NCBI GenBank assembly: GCA_002403905.1
Contig: DHIR01000069.1
Location: forward strand, 1 to 8,400
Origin: Mucilaginibacter sp. UBA4741
GTDB lineage: Bacteria; Bacteroidota; Bacteroidia; Sphingobacteriales; Sphingobacteriaceae
Length of the DNA stretch: 8,400 nt
Reading direction: 5' to 3'
The notes under the pieces are model-generated. The model did not search any database. It was not told the origin of the DNA and worked only from the letters and a program-made list of their open reading frames with translations. The position numbers and the translations under genes are program-made. Numbering within the stretch: position 1 is the first letter of the stretch; each line of letters starts with the position of its first letter. This document shows, piece by piece, positions 1 through 7,266 of the stretch.

Positions 1-1
1 A

Positions 2-1576
2 TATAATTTAATGCTGTTTGTTATTGTGGGCGACAGAAGTTATTTATACTATGTTATATATATAACGTTCTTAGGCGCAAACCAGTCATTATTACTGGGT
101 TTTGGTAATACTTTATTTCCTAATAATCTTCCGCTTTTAAACAAATATATTGTCCCTCTTTTAAGAATATTTTTTGGTTATTCATTACTGACTTTTGCGG
201 GCGAGTTTTTACATTTCAAACAAAATATTAAACGGTATTATTATAATTTTTATTTGTTTTTATATGTGCTATATACACTACCCTTACTAGCAATCATTGC
301 AGGTTATACACATAATGTTTATCCATTAGTTACTATTGCCACATTAACCACATCGACAAGTTTGCTGGTGATTGTTAGTGTACTTTATTACAGAGGGTTT
401 AAACCGGCCAAGTTTTTTATAATAGGCTGGGGACTATTTTTAGTATCAATAATGGTCTCAATTGCGCGAAATAACGGGTTTGTGGCTTACAACTACTTTA
501 CACTTAATATAGTTATATACAGCGCATTAATTGAACTGGTATTATTCTCGATTGCGCTGGCTGATAAAATAAACTATTACCGGCGAGAAAATACCGAATC
601 GCAATTAGCCGCATTAACCATAGCTAAAGAGAATGAACGTTTAATAACAGAGCAGAATATTTTTTTAGAAAACAAAGTAAAAGAACGTACGCAAGAATTA
701 ATACAAACCAATCAAAACTTATCGGTAACTATTGATAATCTTAAATCGGCACAGATACAATTAGTGGAGACTGAAAAGATGGCGTCGCTAGGGCAGTTAA
801 CCGCAGGTATAGCACACGAAATTAATAACCCGATAAACTTTGTTAGCGCCAACATCAAGCCCTTACGCATAGATTTTGGTGAGATATTTGAATTACTTGG
901 CAGGTTTGAGCATGCCGCAAATACCGGCACGCCCGAGTTACTCAATGAGGCTAATAAATACAAGAATAAAATTGATGTTGATTTTGTAAAAAACGAGATC
1001 AACACCTTGCTGGATGGCATTGAGGATGGGGCCAGCCGTACAGCAGAAATTGTACAAAGCTTGCGCACCTTTAGCCGCATGGATGAATCTGTACTAATAC
1101 CGGCAAATATTAATACAGCCATATTAAGCACACTGGTTATATTAAGAAGCTCTATACCTTATTATATTGAAATAAAGCCAATTTTAGAAAAACTACAGCT
1201 TTTAAACTGTTACTCGGGTAAAATCAACCAGGTTTTGATCAATTTAATTAACAACAGCATACAGGCTATTACGGTAAAAAAGGTGCATAACAACGAAAGC
1301 ATTACCATTTACACCTATGACCATCCAGATCACATCACTATAAAAATTACCGACACAGGCATTGGCATGACCAATAAGGTTAAGCAACGCATATTTGAAC
1401 CATTTTATACAACCAAAAATGTGGGAGAAGGCACCGGCCTGGGGTTATCAATAGTATTTGGCATTATTGAAAAGCATAAAGGCACTATCAATGTAGAATC
1501 AGCACCCGGCACAGGTACAACATTTACTGTAACACTTCCTAAGGATTTGGTAGATGAGGACGATGATCATAGTTGA
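2..1576 (+). CDS. 7TM sensor histidine kinase, 5'-truncated by window edge
   Basis: Membrane sensor kinase that should autophosphorylate a histidine and pass the phosphate to a response regulator not in this window. The frame stays open to the left edge (Tyr-Asn-Leu before the first ATG at 11). The Y-N-L-x-L-F...D-R-S-Y-L-Y-Y pattern is typical of the inside of a 7TMR-DISM domain, so the true start, first helix and probably a periplasmic ligand domain lie outside. Counting from the ATG at 11, six hydrophobic segments run to about residue 187, followed by a coiled coil (about 188-256). The H-box has His269 in an A-H-E-I-N-N-P context, the N-box is around Asn411-Asn415, the G1 box is D448-T-G-I-G-M and the G2 box is G472-E-G-T-G-L-G-L. 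The protein ends shortly after the ATPase domain with no receiver domain. It converges on the ABC operon. The kinase class is certain; the signal is unknown. Confidence 0.93.
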   Translation, partial: YNLMLFVIVGDRSYLYYVIYITFLGANQSLLLGFGNTLFPNNLPLLNKYIVPLLRIFFGYSLLTFAGEFLHFKQNIKRYYYNFYLFLYVLYTLPLLAIIAGYTHNVYPLVTIATLTTSTSLLVIVSVLYYRGFKPAKFFIIGWGLFLVSIMVSIARNNGFVAYNYFTLNIVIYSALIELVLFSIALADKINYYRRENTESQLAALTIAKENERLITEQNIFLENKVKERTQELIQTNQNLSVTIDNLKSAQIQLVETEKMASLGQLTAGIAHEINNPINFVSANIKPLRIDFGEIFELLGRFEHAANTGTPELLNEANKYKNKIDVDFVKNEINTLLDGIEDGASRTAEIVQSLRTFSRMDESVLIPANINTAILSTLVILRSSIPYYIEIKPILEKLQLLNCYSGKINQVLINLINNSIQAITVKKVHNNESITIYTYDHPDHITIKITDTGIGMTNKVKQRIFEPFYTTKNVGEGTGLGLSIVFGIIEKHKGTINVESAPGTGTTFTVTLPKDLVDEDDDHS

Positions 1577-1581
1577 GTCGA

Positions 1582-1687
1582 TGGTTGATAGATCATGGTT
1601 TATAGTTAATGGTTGGTTGCAGGGATTTCATGGTTGATAGTATTTTCTACTATCAACCATGAACTATCAACTATGAACCATAAACAA
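1582..1687. repeat. Dispersed inverted repeat of TTCATGGTTGATAG-type units (copy A)
   Basis: The whole gap between the kinase stop and the exporter stop is made of degenerate copies of a unit like TTCATGGTTGATAG, arranged in both orientations. The centre is a perfect hairpin. The flanks (about 1593-1612 on the left, 1664-1687 on the right) pair imperfectly, with an unpaired bulge around 1613-1626. A related element sits at 7500-7588, so this is a dispersed family, not a one-off. From memory, similar low-complexity repeats are common between genes in Sphingobacteriaceae genomes; I cannot verify this here. Confidence 0.75.
1627..1663. terminator. 16-bp perfect hairpin between convergent genes
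   Basis: The left arm 1627-1642 (TTCATGGTTGATAGTA) and right arm 1648-1663 are exact reverse complements around a 5-nt loop, TTTTC. It lies between the kinase stop (+) and the exporter stop (-), so it could end transcription from both sides. There is no U-run after either arm, so classical Rho-independent termination is not shown. It may simply be the core of the repeat. Confidence 0.5.
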
Positions 1688-3445
1688 CTAACTAACCCGC
1701 TTGCCTTTAAGCAACATATCCATAGCATCATTTAATGAACCTGCACGACTTACTTCGCCCGAGTTAACGAAGAATATTTCATCGGCATTTTCAATAGTAT
1801 TTAAACGGTGTGCTATAATTACGCGGGTTGTAGTAGCGGGTAAATTGTTTAAAATATCACCCAATAACTTTTCGGTAATAGTGTCGATATTAGCTGTTGC
1901 TTCGTCCAGGATTAACAATTCAGGGTTACGTAAAACCACGCGCATAAAGGCTATCAACTGCTTCTGACCAAGACTAATACTATCACCGCCTGATGTTACC
2001 GGCGTGTCTAAGCCACTTTCAAATATGGCTAGTAAACTACCCAAATTAGCATCGGCAATAACCTGCTCCATTTGCTCACTGGTATGGTCTTTATAAAGCG
2101 CGTTTCCGTATAAAATATTCTCCCTTACGGTACCGGTAAATAAAAATGGTTCCTGTAAAATAAAGCCTATTTTTTGTGAGCGCTCTTCGGCATCATAGCT
2201 ACGTATATCTTTTCCGTTTAGTAATACAGTGCCTTTGCTGGGATCATACAACCGTGCAATTAACGATGCCGTTGTTGTTTTACCACCACCCGTTGGGCCA
2301 ACCAAAGCGTAGGTTTTGCCTGGTTCCATTTTGAAGCTAACGTTATGCAAAATTTCATGATCATCAGCATAACCAAAATGTACATTTTTAAACTCTAATA
2401 ATGCTGCTGATGGTTCGGCTGTTGTATCTGCAACATTTATCAGATTTGTATCCAAGCCAAGTATTTGAGATATCCTGTCCCAGGCAGCCATTGCTGTCTG
2501 AAAATTGGCCCATAGAGCCGCCAGTTGCCTTAGTGGATTGTAAAACAGGGTAACGTATGATAGATAAGCTATTAATAAACCAATAGAAAAATCGGTACCA
2601 ATTAAATAAATGCCATATACTAACACAGTTAATTGCGCTATGCTAGAAAACAAGCTATACACCGGCATAAATATATTGTTAGCCAGGCCGGCGCTTATAG
2701 CCGTTTTATAATTTTGCTGATTAGCACCATCAAACCTTTTCCTGAAATAATCGCGGCGGTTAAAGGCGATGATCACTTTAAAATTATTCAGACTTTCCTG
2801 GATCTCGGCACTCATGCCACCAACGCTTTTTAAGTTTTTAGCATTGGTTTTTTTTACCCATGGCGATACTATTGTGGTAAAAATCAATATTAAAAACATA
2901 GGTGCAATAGCCGCCAGCCCTAGTTGAATATGTATTGCCAATAAAAATATTCCGGCGCCTGTCATGGTAGCTATACTGCCAATAAACTGCACTAATGATT
3001 GCGAGAAAAACTGGTTCAGCTTGTCCGTATCATTATTAACCCGCGATATCAGGTCACCGGCTTTATTCTGATTAAAAAAATCAACCGGTAATAGTTGCAG
3101 TTTATTAAATATGGCATTACGCAACGTAAACAACATACGCTGCCCTACCCCACCCATTAACATAGTTTGCAAATAGCTGGTTACCAAGCCAACTAAATAC
3201 ATACTCAACAATATGCCAGATGCTACCAATACACCCTGATACTGCTTGGTTTGTACATATTTATCTATAGTATGTCCAATAATTAGCGGCCCCAATAAGT
3301 TTAAGGTCGAGTTGATCAGGATAATAATAGTAGCTAATATCAGCGTGCGTTTTTCGTGATTGATCAGTTGCAACAGCTTCTTTAACGCAGCAAGGGTCGA
3401 TGTTTTTTCGGCCTCATCTGATAGTTTGTTCAAATTATAATTCAT
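1688..3445 (-). CDS. ABC exporter half-transporter, subunit with the complete ATP site (TM288/BmrD-like)
   Basis: Inner-membrane half-transporter of 585 residues: an N-terminal six-helix ABC membrane domain (roughly residues 35-320) and a C-terminal nucleotide-binding domain (about 350-585). Visible motifs, numbered from the chosen start: Walker A G-P-T-G-G-G-K389-T, Q-loop Q431, signature S491-L-G-Q (canonical LSGGQ altered to I-S-L-G-Q), Walker B L-L-I-L-D514-E515 with the catalytic glutamate present, and H-loop His546. It pairs with the upstream gene as a heterodimeric multidrug- or lipid-type exporter; the substrate cannot be read from sequence. I chose ATG 3445, which overlaps the upstream stop by 11 bp and suggests translational coupling. 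An in-frame ATG at 3484 would add 13 residues but overlap the upstream gene by 50 bp. Neither start has a clear Shine-Dalgarno sequence. Confidence 0.93.
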   Translation of the reverse strand: MNYNLNKLSDEAEKTSTLAALKKLLQLINHEKRTLILATIIILINSTLNLLGPLIIGHTIDKYVQTKQYQGVLVASGILLSMYLVGLVTSYLQTMLMGGVGQRMLFTLRNAIFNKLQLLPVDFFNQNKAGDLISRVNNDTDKLNQFFSQSLVQFIGSIATMTGAGIFLLAIHIQLGLAAIAPMFLILIFTTIVSPWVKKTNAKNLKSVGGMSAEIQESLNNFKVIIAFNRRDYFRKRFDGANQQNYKTAISAGLANNIFMPVYSLFSSIAQLTVLVYGIYLIGTDFSIGLLIAYLSYVTLFYNPLRQLAALWANFQTAMAAWDRISQILGLDTNLINVADTTAEPSAALLEFKNVHFGYADDHEILHNVSFKMEPGKTYALVGPTGGGKTTTASLIARLYDPSKGTVLLNGKDIRSYDAEERSQKIGFILQEPFLFTGTVRENILYGNALYKDHTSEQMEQVIADANLGSLLAIFESGLDTPVTSGGDSISLGQKQLIAFMRVVLRNPELLILDEATANIDTITEKLLGDILNNLPATTTRVIIAHRLNTIENADEIFFVNSGEVSRAGSLNDAMDMLLKGKRVS

Positions 3446-5177
3446 AATTGCTGGTGCTTTGTTGTGAATTAAAAATTTGTACATACTCGGGGCTGGTATC
3501 CATCAGGTGCTTATGCGCGCCGCTAGCTATGATCTCGCCTTCCATCAATAAAACAATCTGGTCGTAATGCTCAATAGCCGCTATTTTTTGCGTTACTGAC
3601 ACCAATGTTATCTCAGGATAGTTTTTTTGTACGTTAGCTAATATCTTCTTTTCGGTATTGGCATCAACCCTGGCTGTAAAATCATCCAGCAACAAAACTT
3701 TTGGATCAACGGCCAATGCCCTCGCCAGCATGATGCGCTGTTTTTGCCCACCCGAAAGGCTTGAGCCTCGTTCTGATACGATTGTATTTAATCCCTCGGG
3801 CAGGCTATCAATAAAATCTTTCAGCTCGGCAGTGTCTATCGCTTTTTGTAATGATTCATCTGTAACGGTGTCGCTGAACGCGATATTCTCGCGTATACTC
3901 ATATTGAATATAATACTATCCTGGAAAACAAACCCAACCTGGCTATGAAAGGCTTCGCTATTATAATTACTGATGTTTTTACCATCAAACTCCACCTCGC
4001 CGCTATCCGCAGGAATTAAACCCGTGAGCAAATAAAGCAATTGTGTTTTACCTGCGGCAGTAGGCCCAAGTATGGCAATTTTTGACCCAGCTTTTATAGA
4101 TAACGATACATTTTTAAGCGCCGGTTTTTGCCCGTAAGTTACGGTTACATCTTTCAGATCGATATCGCCTTTTAACCTATCGGTTATAGTACCACTATCC
4201 TCCATATCGGGCGCGTTTAATATCATGTTGATACGGGTGTATGACGCGGTTGCCTGCGCTATAATATTGCTCATGAACCCAATTACCAGTATCGGAAATA
4301 TCAGCATAGAAAGGTAACTGTTAAAGGCGGCAAACTCGCCCAGGCTCATGGTACCGTTTATAACATAATGCCCGCCTAAAGCTAAAATAGTTAGGGCTGA
4401 TAAATTGGCGGTGAAAGTAATTATGGGTATCAACCCTGCAAACATGCGCAGAATAGATAGGCCAAAATCACGCGCTTTAGTATTGGCCTCCAGAAATTTC
4501 ATGATCTCCAGGCTTTGCGAGTTGATAACCCGTATTAATGCAGAGCCTAAAATACTCTCATTGATGATCTTGTTTAACCAATCAATAACCTGGCGGCTTT
4601 GTATAAATAGCGCACGCACCTTTTTAAGTACATAAAAAAACGTACCGCCAATTATTGGGATGATAGCAATAACGGCTAATGCCAGTTTCCAATTAATTGA
4701 TAGCAATAAAACACTTGCACCAACAATAATAAATAATGATGATGCGATAGATACAATGGCCTGCGATACAAATAGCTTTATAGAATCAATATCGGCAGTT
4801 AAGTTGGTAAGTAGTTTTGATGGATTAGCCTTCTCAATAAAAGCATGGCTTTGTTTGGATATTTTGTCTGACAGGCGGGTGCGCAAGTCGCGCGCTACAC
4901 GCTCTGAAGCGTAGGTCTGGATAATACTTTGCAGGTAGGCGAATATGAAAATAAGTACAATGGCTATGCTAAACTCTGTAACTATCTGCTTAATATCAAA
5001 GCTTTTATGCGTGTAAGCGTCAATGCCTTTTGATATGAGTTTAGGTAGCAGCAAGTTAATGCCGTTACTAAACAACGCGAACAATAATAACAGCATAACC
5101 ATACCGCCATACGGTTTAAGCAGGCTGAAAATACCTGGCGGTTTTTTTTGATCTGTTTGCGGTTTTTCTGGTGGCAT
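3435..5177 (-). CDS. ABC exporter half-transporter, subunit with degenerate ATP site (TM287/BmrC-like)
   Basis: First gene of the leftward exporter operon, 580 residues. Six hydrophobic membrane segments lie within roughly residues 25-310, followed by a nucleotide-binding domain (about 337-575). Motifs: A-loop Tyr348, Walker A G-P-T-A-A-G-K377-T, Q-loop Q419, canonical signature L474-S-G-G-Q, Walker B V-L-L-L-D498-D499, and V-T-Q530-K at the H-loop. The usual catalytic Glu is therefore Asp499 and the usual switch His is Gln530. The same two changes mark the degenerate subunit of heterodimeric exporters such as TM287. Its intact signature should serve the partner's active site. The ATG at 5177 is divergent from the GNAT gene across a 101-bp gap, in which I found no perfect -7 element for this operon. 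Membrane location is clear; cargo is unknown. Confidence 0.93.
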   Translation of the reverse strand: MPPEKPQTDQKKPPGIFSLLKPYGGMVMLLLLFALFSNGINLLLPKLISKGIDAYTHKSFDIKQIVTEFSIAIVLIFIFAYLQSIIQTYASERVARDLRTRLSDKISKQSHAFIEKANPSKLLTNLTADIDSIKLFVSQAIVSIASSLFIIVGASVLLLSINWKLALAVIAIIPIIGGTFFYVLKKVRALFIQSRQVIDWLNKIINESILGSALIRVINSQSLEIMKFLEANTKARDFGLSILRMFAGLIPIITFTANLSALTILALGGHYVINGTMSLGEFAAFNSYLSMLIFPILVIGFMSNIIAQATASYTRINMILNAPDMEDSGTITDRLKGDIDLKDVTVTYGQKPALKNVSLSIKAGSKIAILGPTAAGKTQLLYLLTGLIPADSGEVEFDGKNISNYNSEAFHSQVGFVFQDSIIFNMSIRENIAFSDTVTDESLQKAIDTAELKDFIDSLPEGLNTIVSERGSSLSGGQKQRIMLARALAVDPKVLLLDDFTARVDANTEKKILANVQKNYPEITLVSVTQKIAAIEHYDQIVLLMEGEIIASGAHKHLMDTSPEYVQIFNSQQSTSNYEL

Positions 5178-5278
5178 GTACGTTTATTTGCAAATATTAG
5201 GCAATTGTTTCAATTCTCAATACCAAAGTAGACGATTGTTTGAATAAAACATTTTAAGAATTATAAAAAAATCAACAA

Positions 5279-5881
5279 ATGGCCTTAAACTTCAATAAAG
5301 ACGCAGAATATACGTTAGAAGATGATAGCGTGTTGTTAAGATCACTACAATTAACCGATGTGCCGAACCTTTTAGCCATTTCTGTTAACGAGCCTGAAAC
5401 GTGGGATTATTCATCCAAATCTGCCACAGGCGAAGAGGCTTTGAAAGCCTATATAGAAGAAGCAATTACCGCACGAGCGGGAGGCGCAGAATATGCTTTT
5501 ATAGTTTATGATAAAACTACACAAGCCTCTGCCGGCAGCATCCGTTTTTATGATATACAACCTCAAAACGGAGCCCTGCAACTAGGCTTTACCTGGTATG
5601 GTAAAGATTTTAGAGGTACAGGCTTAAACAAACAGTGCAAATTTTTACTACTGCAATTTGCTTTTGAAACCCTGGGTGCCGAGCGTGTTGAGTTTAGAGC
5701 CGATAACCGTAACGACCGCAGCATTGCCGCTATGAAAAGCATAGGTTGTACGGTTGAAGGCATAATAAGAAGCCACATGCCCCTGCAAGATGGTACCCGC
5801 AGAGATTCAATTATACTAAGCATATTAAAAGACGAATGGCATAATACTGTAAAAAAGAACTTAAAAAATAAACTAAGATAG
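5279..5881 (+). CDS. GNAT family N-acetyltransferase, RimJ/RimL type
   Basis: Cytoplasmic acetyl-CoA-dependent N-acetyltransferase of 200 residues, about the usual length of the RimJ/RimL (Acetyltransf_3) group. It opens with a beta strand and L-R-S-L-Q-L-T-D (about 19-27), the typical 'L-R-x-x-x-x-D' entry. The acetyl-CoA-binding motif A is F111-R-G-T-G-L-N near the start of the long helix, followed by F-E-T-L-G-A-E-R-V-E-F and D-N-R-N-D-R-S-I-A-A-M-K-S-I-G (about 129-156), the conserved N-x-x-S-x-x-x-x-x-x-x-G segment. The C-terminus is lysine-rich (about 184-200). The substrate could be a protein N-terminus or a small amine; nothing here decides. The ATG at 5279 follows an A-rich leader without a Shine-Dalgarno sequence. 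It is followed 69 bp later by the CDGSH gene, which has its own promoter-like element. Confidence 0.88.
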   Translation: MALNFNKDAEYTLEDDSVLLRSLQLTDVPNLLAISVNEPETWDYSSKSATGEEALKAYIEEAITARAGGAEYAFIVYDKTTQASAGSIRFYDIQPQNGALQLGFTWYGKDFRGTGLNKQCKFLLLQFAFETLGAERVEFRADNRNDRSIAAMKSIGCTVEGIIRSHMPLQDGTRRDSIILSILKDEWHNTVKKNLKNKLR

Positions 5882-5924
5882 TTTCTGAATAGCACTTAAT
5901 CACTAAAAGACAGTTGCATTGAAT

Positions 5925-5932
5925 TATATTTG
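5925..5932 (+). promoter_or_regulatory. Bacteroidota -7 promoter element for the CDGSH gene
   Basis: TATATTTG is an exact match to the Bacteroidota -7 consensus TAnnTTTG, 18 nt before the chosen ATG, implying a short leader of roughly a dozen bases. No convincing -33 TTTG is present. It overlaps the alternative TTG start at 5930, which argues for the downstream ATG as the real start. Confidence 0.5.
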
Positions 5933-5950
5933 CTGAAACATAATTTATAC

Positions 5951-6172
5951 ATGAGTACAAAACTTACCATTAATAACAACGGATCTGTAAAGATTGAAGG
6001 CGATTTTGAAATTGTTGATATGCAGGGCAATAATTACGGCTTACAAGGCCGTACAGTATTATCTATTTGCCGTTGCGGCTTATCAGCCAATAAACCATTT
6101 TGCGATGGATCGCACAAAGGCCATTTTGAGCATAACGCGGTTGCGTTTGATTTGCCTCCTAAGAAAGTTTAA
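5951..6172 (+). CDS. CDGSH iron-sulfur domain protein
   Basis: Small 73-residue cytoplasmic protein expected to bind a redox-active, acid-labile [2Fe-2S] cluster. The full signature C-x-C-x2-S-x3-P-x-C-D-G-S-H is present with ligands Cys40, Cys42, Cys51 and His55 (three Cys, one His). The N-terminal half (K-L-T-I...G-S-V-K-I-E-G-D-F-E-I-V-D) is the usual strand region of bacterial single-CDGSH proteins. The physiological role of this bacterial group is not settled; electron transfer or Fe-S handling are the usual suggestions. I start at ATG 5951; an in-frame TTG at 5930 would add seven residues but overlaps the promoter-like TATATTTG. The gene is followed after 15 bp by a terminator-like hairpin. 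Confidence 0.93.
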   Translation: MSTKLTINNNGSVKIEGDFEIVDMQGNNYGLQGRTVLSICRCGLSANKPFCDGSHKGHFEHNAVAFDLPPKKV

Positions 6173-6184
6173 ACAAACCCAGAA

Positions 6185-6253
6185 TGTAGAGACACAATAC
6201 TTTGTGTCTCTTTTTGTTAATGCACAAGAGACGCAAAGAATTGCGTCTCTACA
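6185..6253. repeat. 69-bp double-hairpin repeat with 9-bp terminal inverted repeats
   Basis: The ends TGTAGAGAC (6185-6193) and GTCTCTACA (6245-6253) are exact reverse complements. Inside are two related hairpins in opposite orientation: AGAGACACAA/TTGTGTCTCT (6188-6197 with 6202-6211) and AGAGACGCAA/TTGCGTCTCT (6227-6236 with 6241-6250), each with a perfect 10-bp stem and 4-nt loop. The stems differ by one compensated pair, A-T versus G-C. The unit recalls the GTAGAGACGC...GCGTCTC repeats that I remember as abundant in Bacteroidota and cyanobacterial intergenic DNA. No transposase is nearby. Confidence 0.8.
6188..6215 (+). terminator. Rho-independent terminator-like hairpin after the CDGSH gene
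   Basis: The first hairpin of the double repeat has a perfect 10-bp stem and TACT loop, and its 3' arm runs directly into five T's (6211-6215). It stands 15 bp after the CDGSH stop, the expected place for a terminator. Read-through into truA would have to pass it. Confidence 0.6.
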
Positions 6254-6264
6254 ACAAAAGGTAA

Positions 6265-7074
6265 ATGCGCTATTTCATACACATAGGTTATCATGGCACT
6301 AAATACAGTGGCTGGCAAAAACACCCGGGTGTATTAAATATCCAGGAAGTTTTGGAAACCGCTTTGAGCGGACTTTTAAAAACGCCCATCTATATTATAG
6401 GCTGTGGCCGTACCGATGCGCAGGTTCACGCCAGCCAGTTCTTTTTCCATCTGGATGTTGAGCAAGAATGGAAGTTCGATCTATTCTTCCGCCTTAATAA
6501 AATATTGCCCGATGATATCGCCGTGTTTGATATCATCCCAATGGAAGGCCTGCCCCACGCCCGCTTTGATGCCATACAACGATCATACGATTATTTTATC
6601 CACACCTATAAGGACCCCTTTTTAAGTGAGTACAGCTCGCTCTATTTAGAAAAGAATTGGGACCTGGATAAAATGAAGGCGGCTGTCGCCCTGCTACCGC
6701 TCTATACAGATTACCGCGGTTTCTGCAAAAGCCCCGACAGGAACGAGCACACTATTTGCAATATATCATCTGCAACTTTATATGTCGATGAAAGCGGTGA
6801 TAAACTGCGTTTTCAAATATCAGCTAACAGGTTTTTAAGTAAAATGATACGAATAATTATGGGCAGGTTATTGGATATTGGCCGTGGTAAAATGAGTGTG
6901 GAGGAATTTGAATCTTACCTCATCAGCAAAGAAACTCCTGCTATTATTATTCCGGCTTATCCGCAGGGATTGTATTTATCGAAAGTAACTTACCCGTATT
7001 TGGATCTTCCGCCAAGAAATACCTTTTCAAGTGTTTTGCAGAATAGGGTTGATAGTGGTTGGATAGCAATTTAA
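6265..7074 (+). CDS. truA: TruA-type tRNA pseudouridine synthase
   Basis: Cytoplasmic enzyme expected to isomerise uridines at positions 38-40 of the tRNA anticodon arm. It has 269 residues, the normal TruA length. The N-terminal R-Y-F-I-H-I-G-Y-H-G-T-K-Y-S-G-W-Q matches the family opening. The catalytic loop is G-C-G-R49-T-D51-A-Q-V-H-A with catalytic Asp51; the residue two after it is Gln53, where classical TruA has Gly (GRTDAGVHA). The H98-A-R-F-D-A-I-Q-R-S-Y segment, A187-N-R-F-L-S-K-M-I-R and the C-terminal G235-L-Y-L-S-K-V are also recognisable. ATG 6265 directly follows an in-frame TAA (6262-6264) and is only 12 nt from the double-hairpin repeat. No -7 element was found just upstream. 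The gene may be a Bacteroidota TruA paralogue rather than the sole TruA. Confidence 0.9.
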   Translation: MRYFIHIGYHGTKYSGWQKHPGVLNIQEVLETALSGLLKTPIYIIGCGRTDAQVHASQFFFHLDVEQEWKFDLFFRLNKILPDDIAVFDIIPMEGLPHARFDAIQRSYDYFIHTYKDPFLSEYSSLYLEKNWDLDKMKAAVALLPLYTDYRGFCKSPDRNEHTICNISSATLYVDESGDKLRFQISANRFLSKMIRIIMGRLLDIGRGKMSVEEFESYLISKETPAIIIPAYPQGLYLSKVTYPYLDLPPRNTFSSVLQNRVDSGWIAI

Positions 7075-7080
7075 CGATTT

Positions 7081-7266
7081 TGTTTCACCACATTAAAAAC
7101 ATCTTATTTGCAATCATTTGATTATTAGAACAATAACCAAGCATTACACTTAAAGTTCTTGACTTAAAAGTTGTTTCATTTTGTTTCACTCATTTTTTTC
7201 AACCAGCTAATTAACAAGTAATTAATTCAAAATCTTGTTTCATCTGTTTCACTATCATGTGAAACA
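7081..7266. repeat. Cluster of six TGTTTCA[C/T] sites between convergent genes
   Basis: Direct copies on the + strand begin at 7081 (TGTTTCAC), 7172 (TGTTTCAT), 7182 (TGTTTCAC), 7236 (TGTTTCAT) and 7245 (TGTTTCAC); an inverted copy, GTGAAACA, lies at 7259-7266. Two pairs are spaced by 10 and 9 bp, about one helical turn. Most copies are preceded by T or C, and several are flanked by AT-rich DNA; a TAATTA-rich tract occupies 7208-7227. The gap between truA and the VF530 gene (7075-7276) contains no other gene I can support. The sites look like an array for a DNA-binding protein; which one is unknown. Confidence 0.6.
7245..7266. promoter_or_regulatory. Perfect inverted repeat TGTTTCAC-N6-GTGAAACA (parS half-sites)
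   Basis: Arms 7245-7252 and 7259-7266 are exact 8-bp reverse complements separated by TATCAT. Removing the spacer gives TGTTTCACGTGAAACA, the canonical ParB-binding site. With the spacer it is not a normal parS. It could instead be an operator for a dimeric regulator, or a weak terminator stem 10 bp beyond the VF530 stop, although no T-run follows on either strand. Confidence 0.45.

Noticed and set aside
712..1131. 139-residue open frame on the minus strand inside the sensor kinase
   Set aside because: It lies wholly inside the kinase's conserved H-box to N-box region, has no recognisable motif, and reads as an antisense shadow.
3443..3484. Longer start (ATG 3484) for the second exporter subunit
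   Set aside because: It adds 13 residues unlike ABC exporters and deepens the overlap with the upstream gene from 11 to 50 bp; ATG 3445 is the simpler choice.
5191..5230. Possible -7 elements for the exporter operon (minus-strand TAATATTTG and TACTTTG)
   Set aside because: Both have the wrong spacing for TAnnTTTG by one base. The first would also leave an implausibly short leader before ATG 5177.
5563..5895. 110-residue minus-strand open frame over the GNAT gene
   Set aside because: It is antisense to the conserved acetyl-CoA-binding region of a clear GNAT protein, and its translation is low-complexity and unfamiliar.
5930..5950. TTG start extending the CDGSH protein by seven residues
   Set aside because: It overlaps the TATATTTG promoter element, and the family normally starts just before K-L-T-I, which fits ATG 5951.
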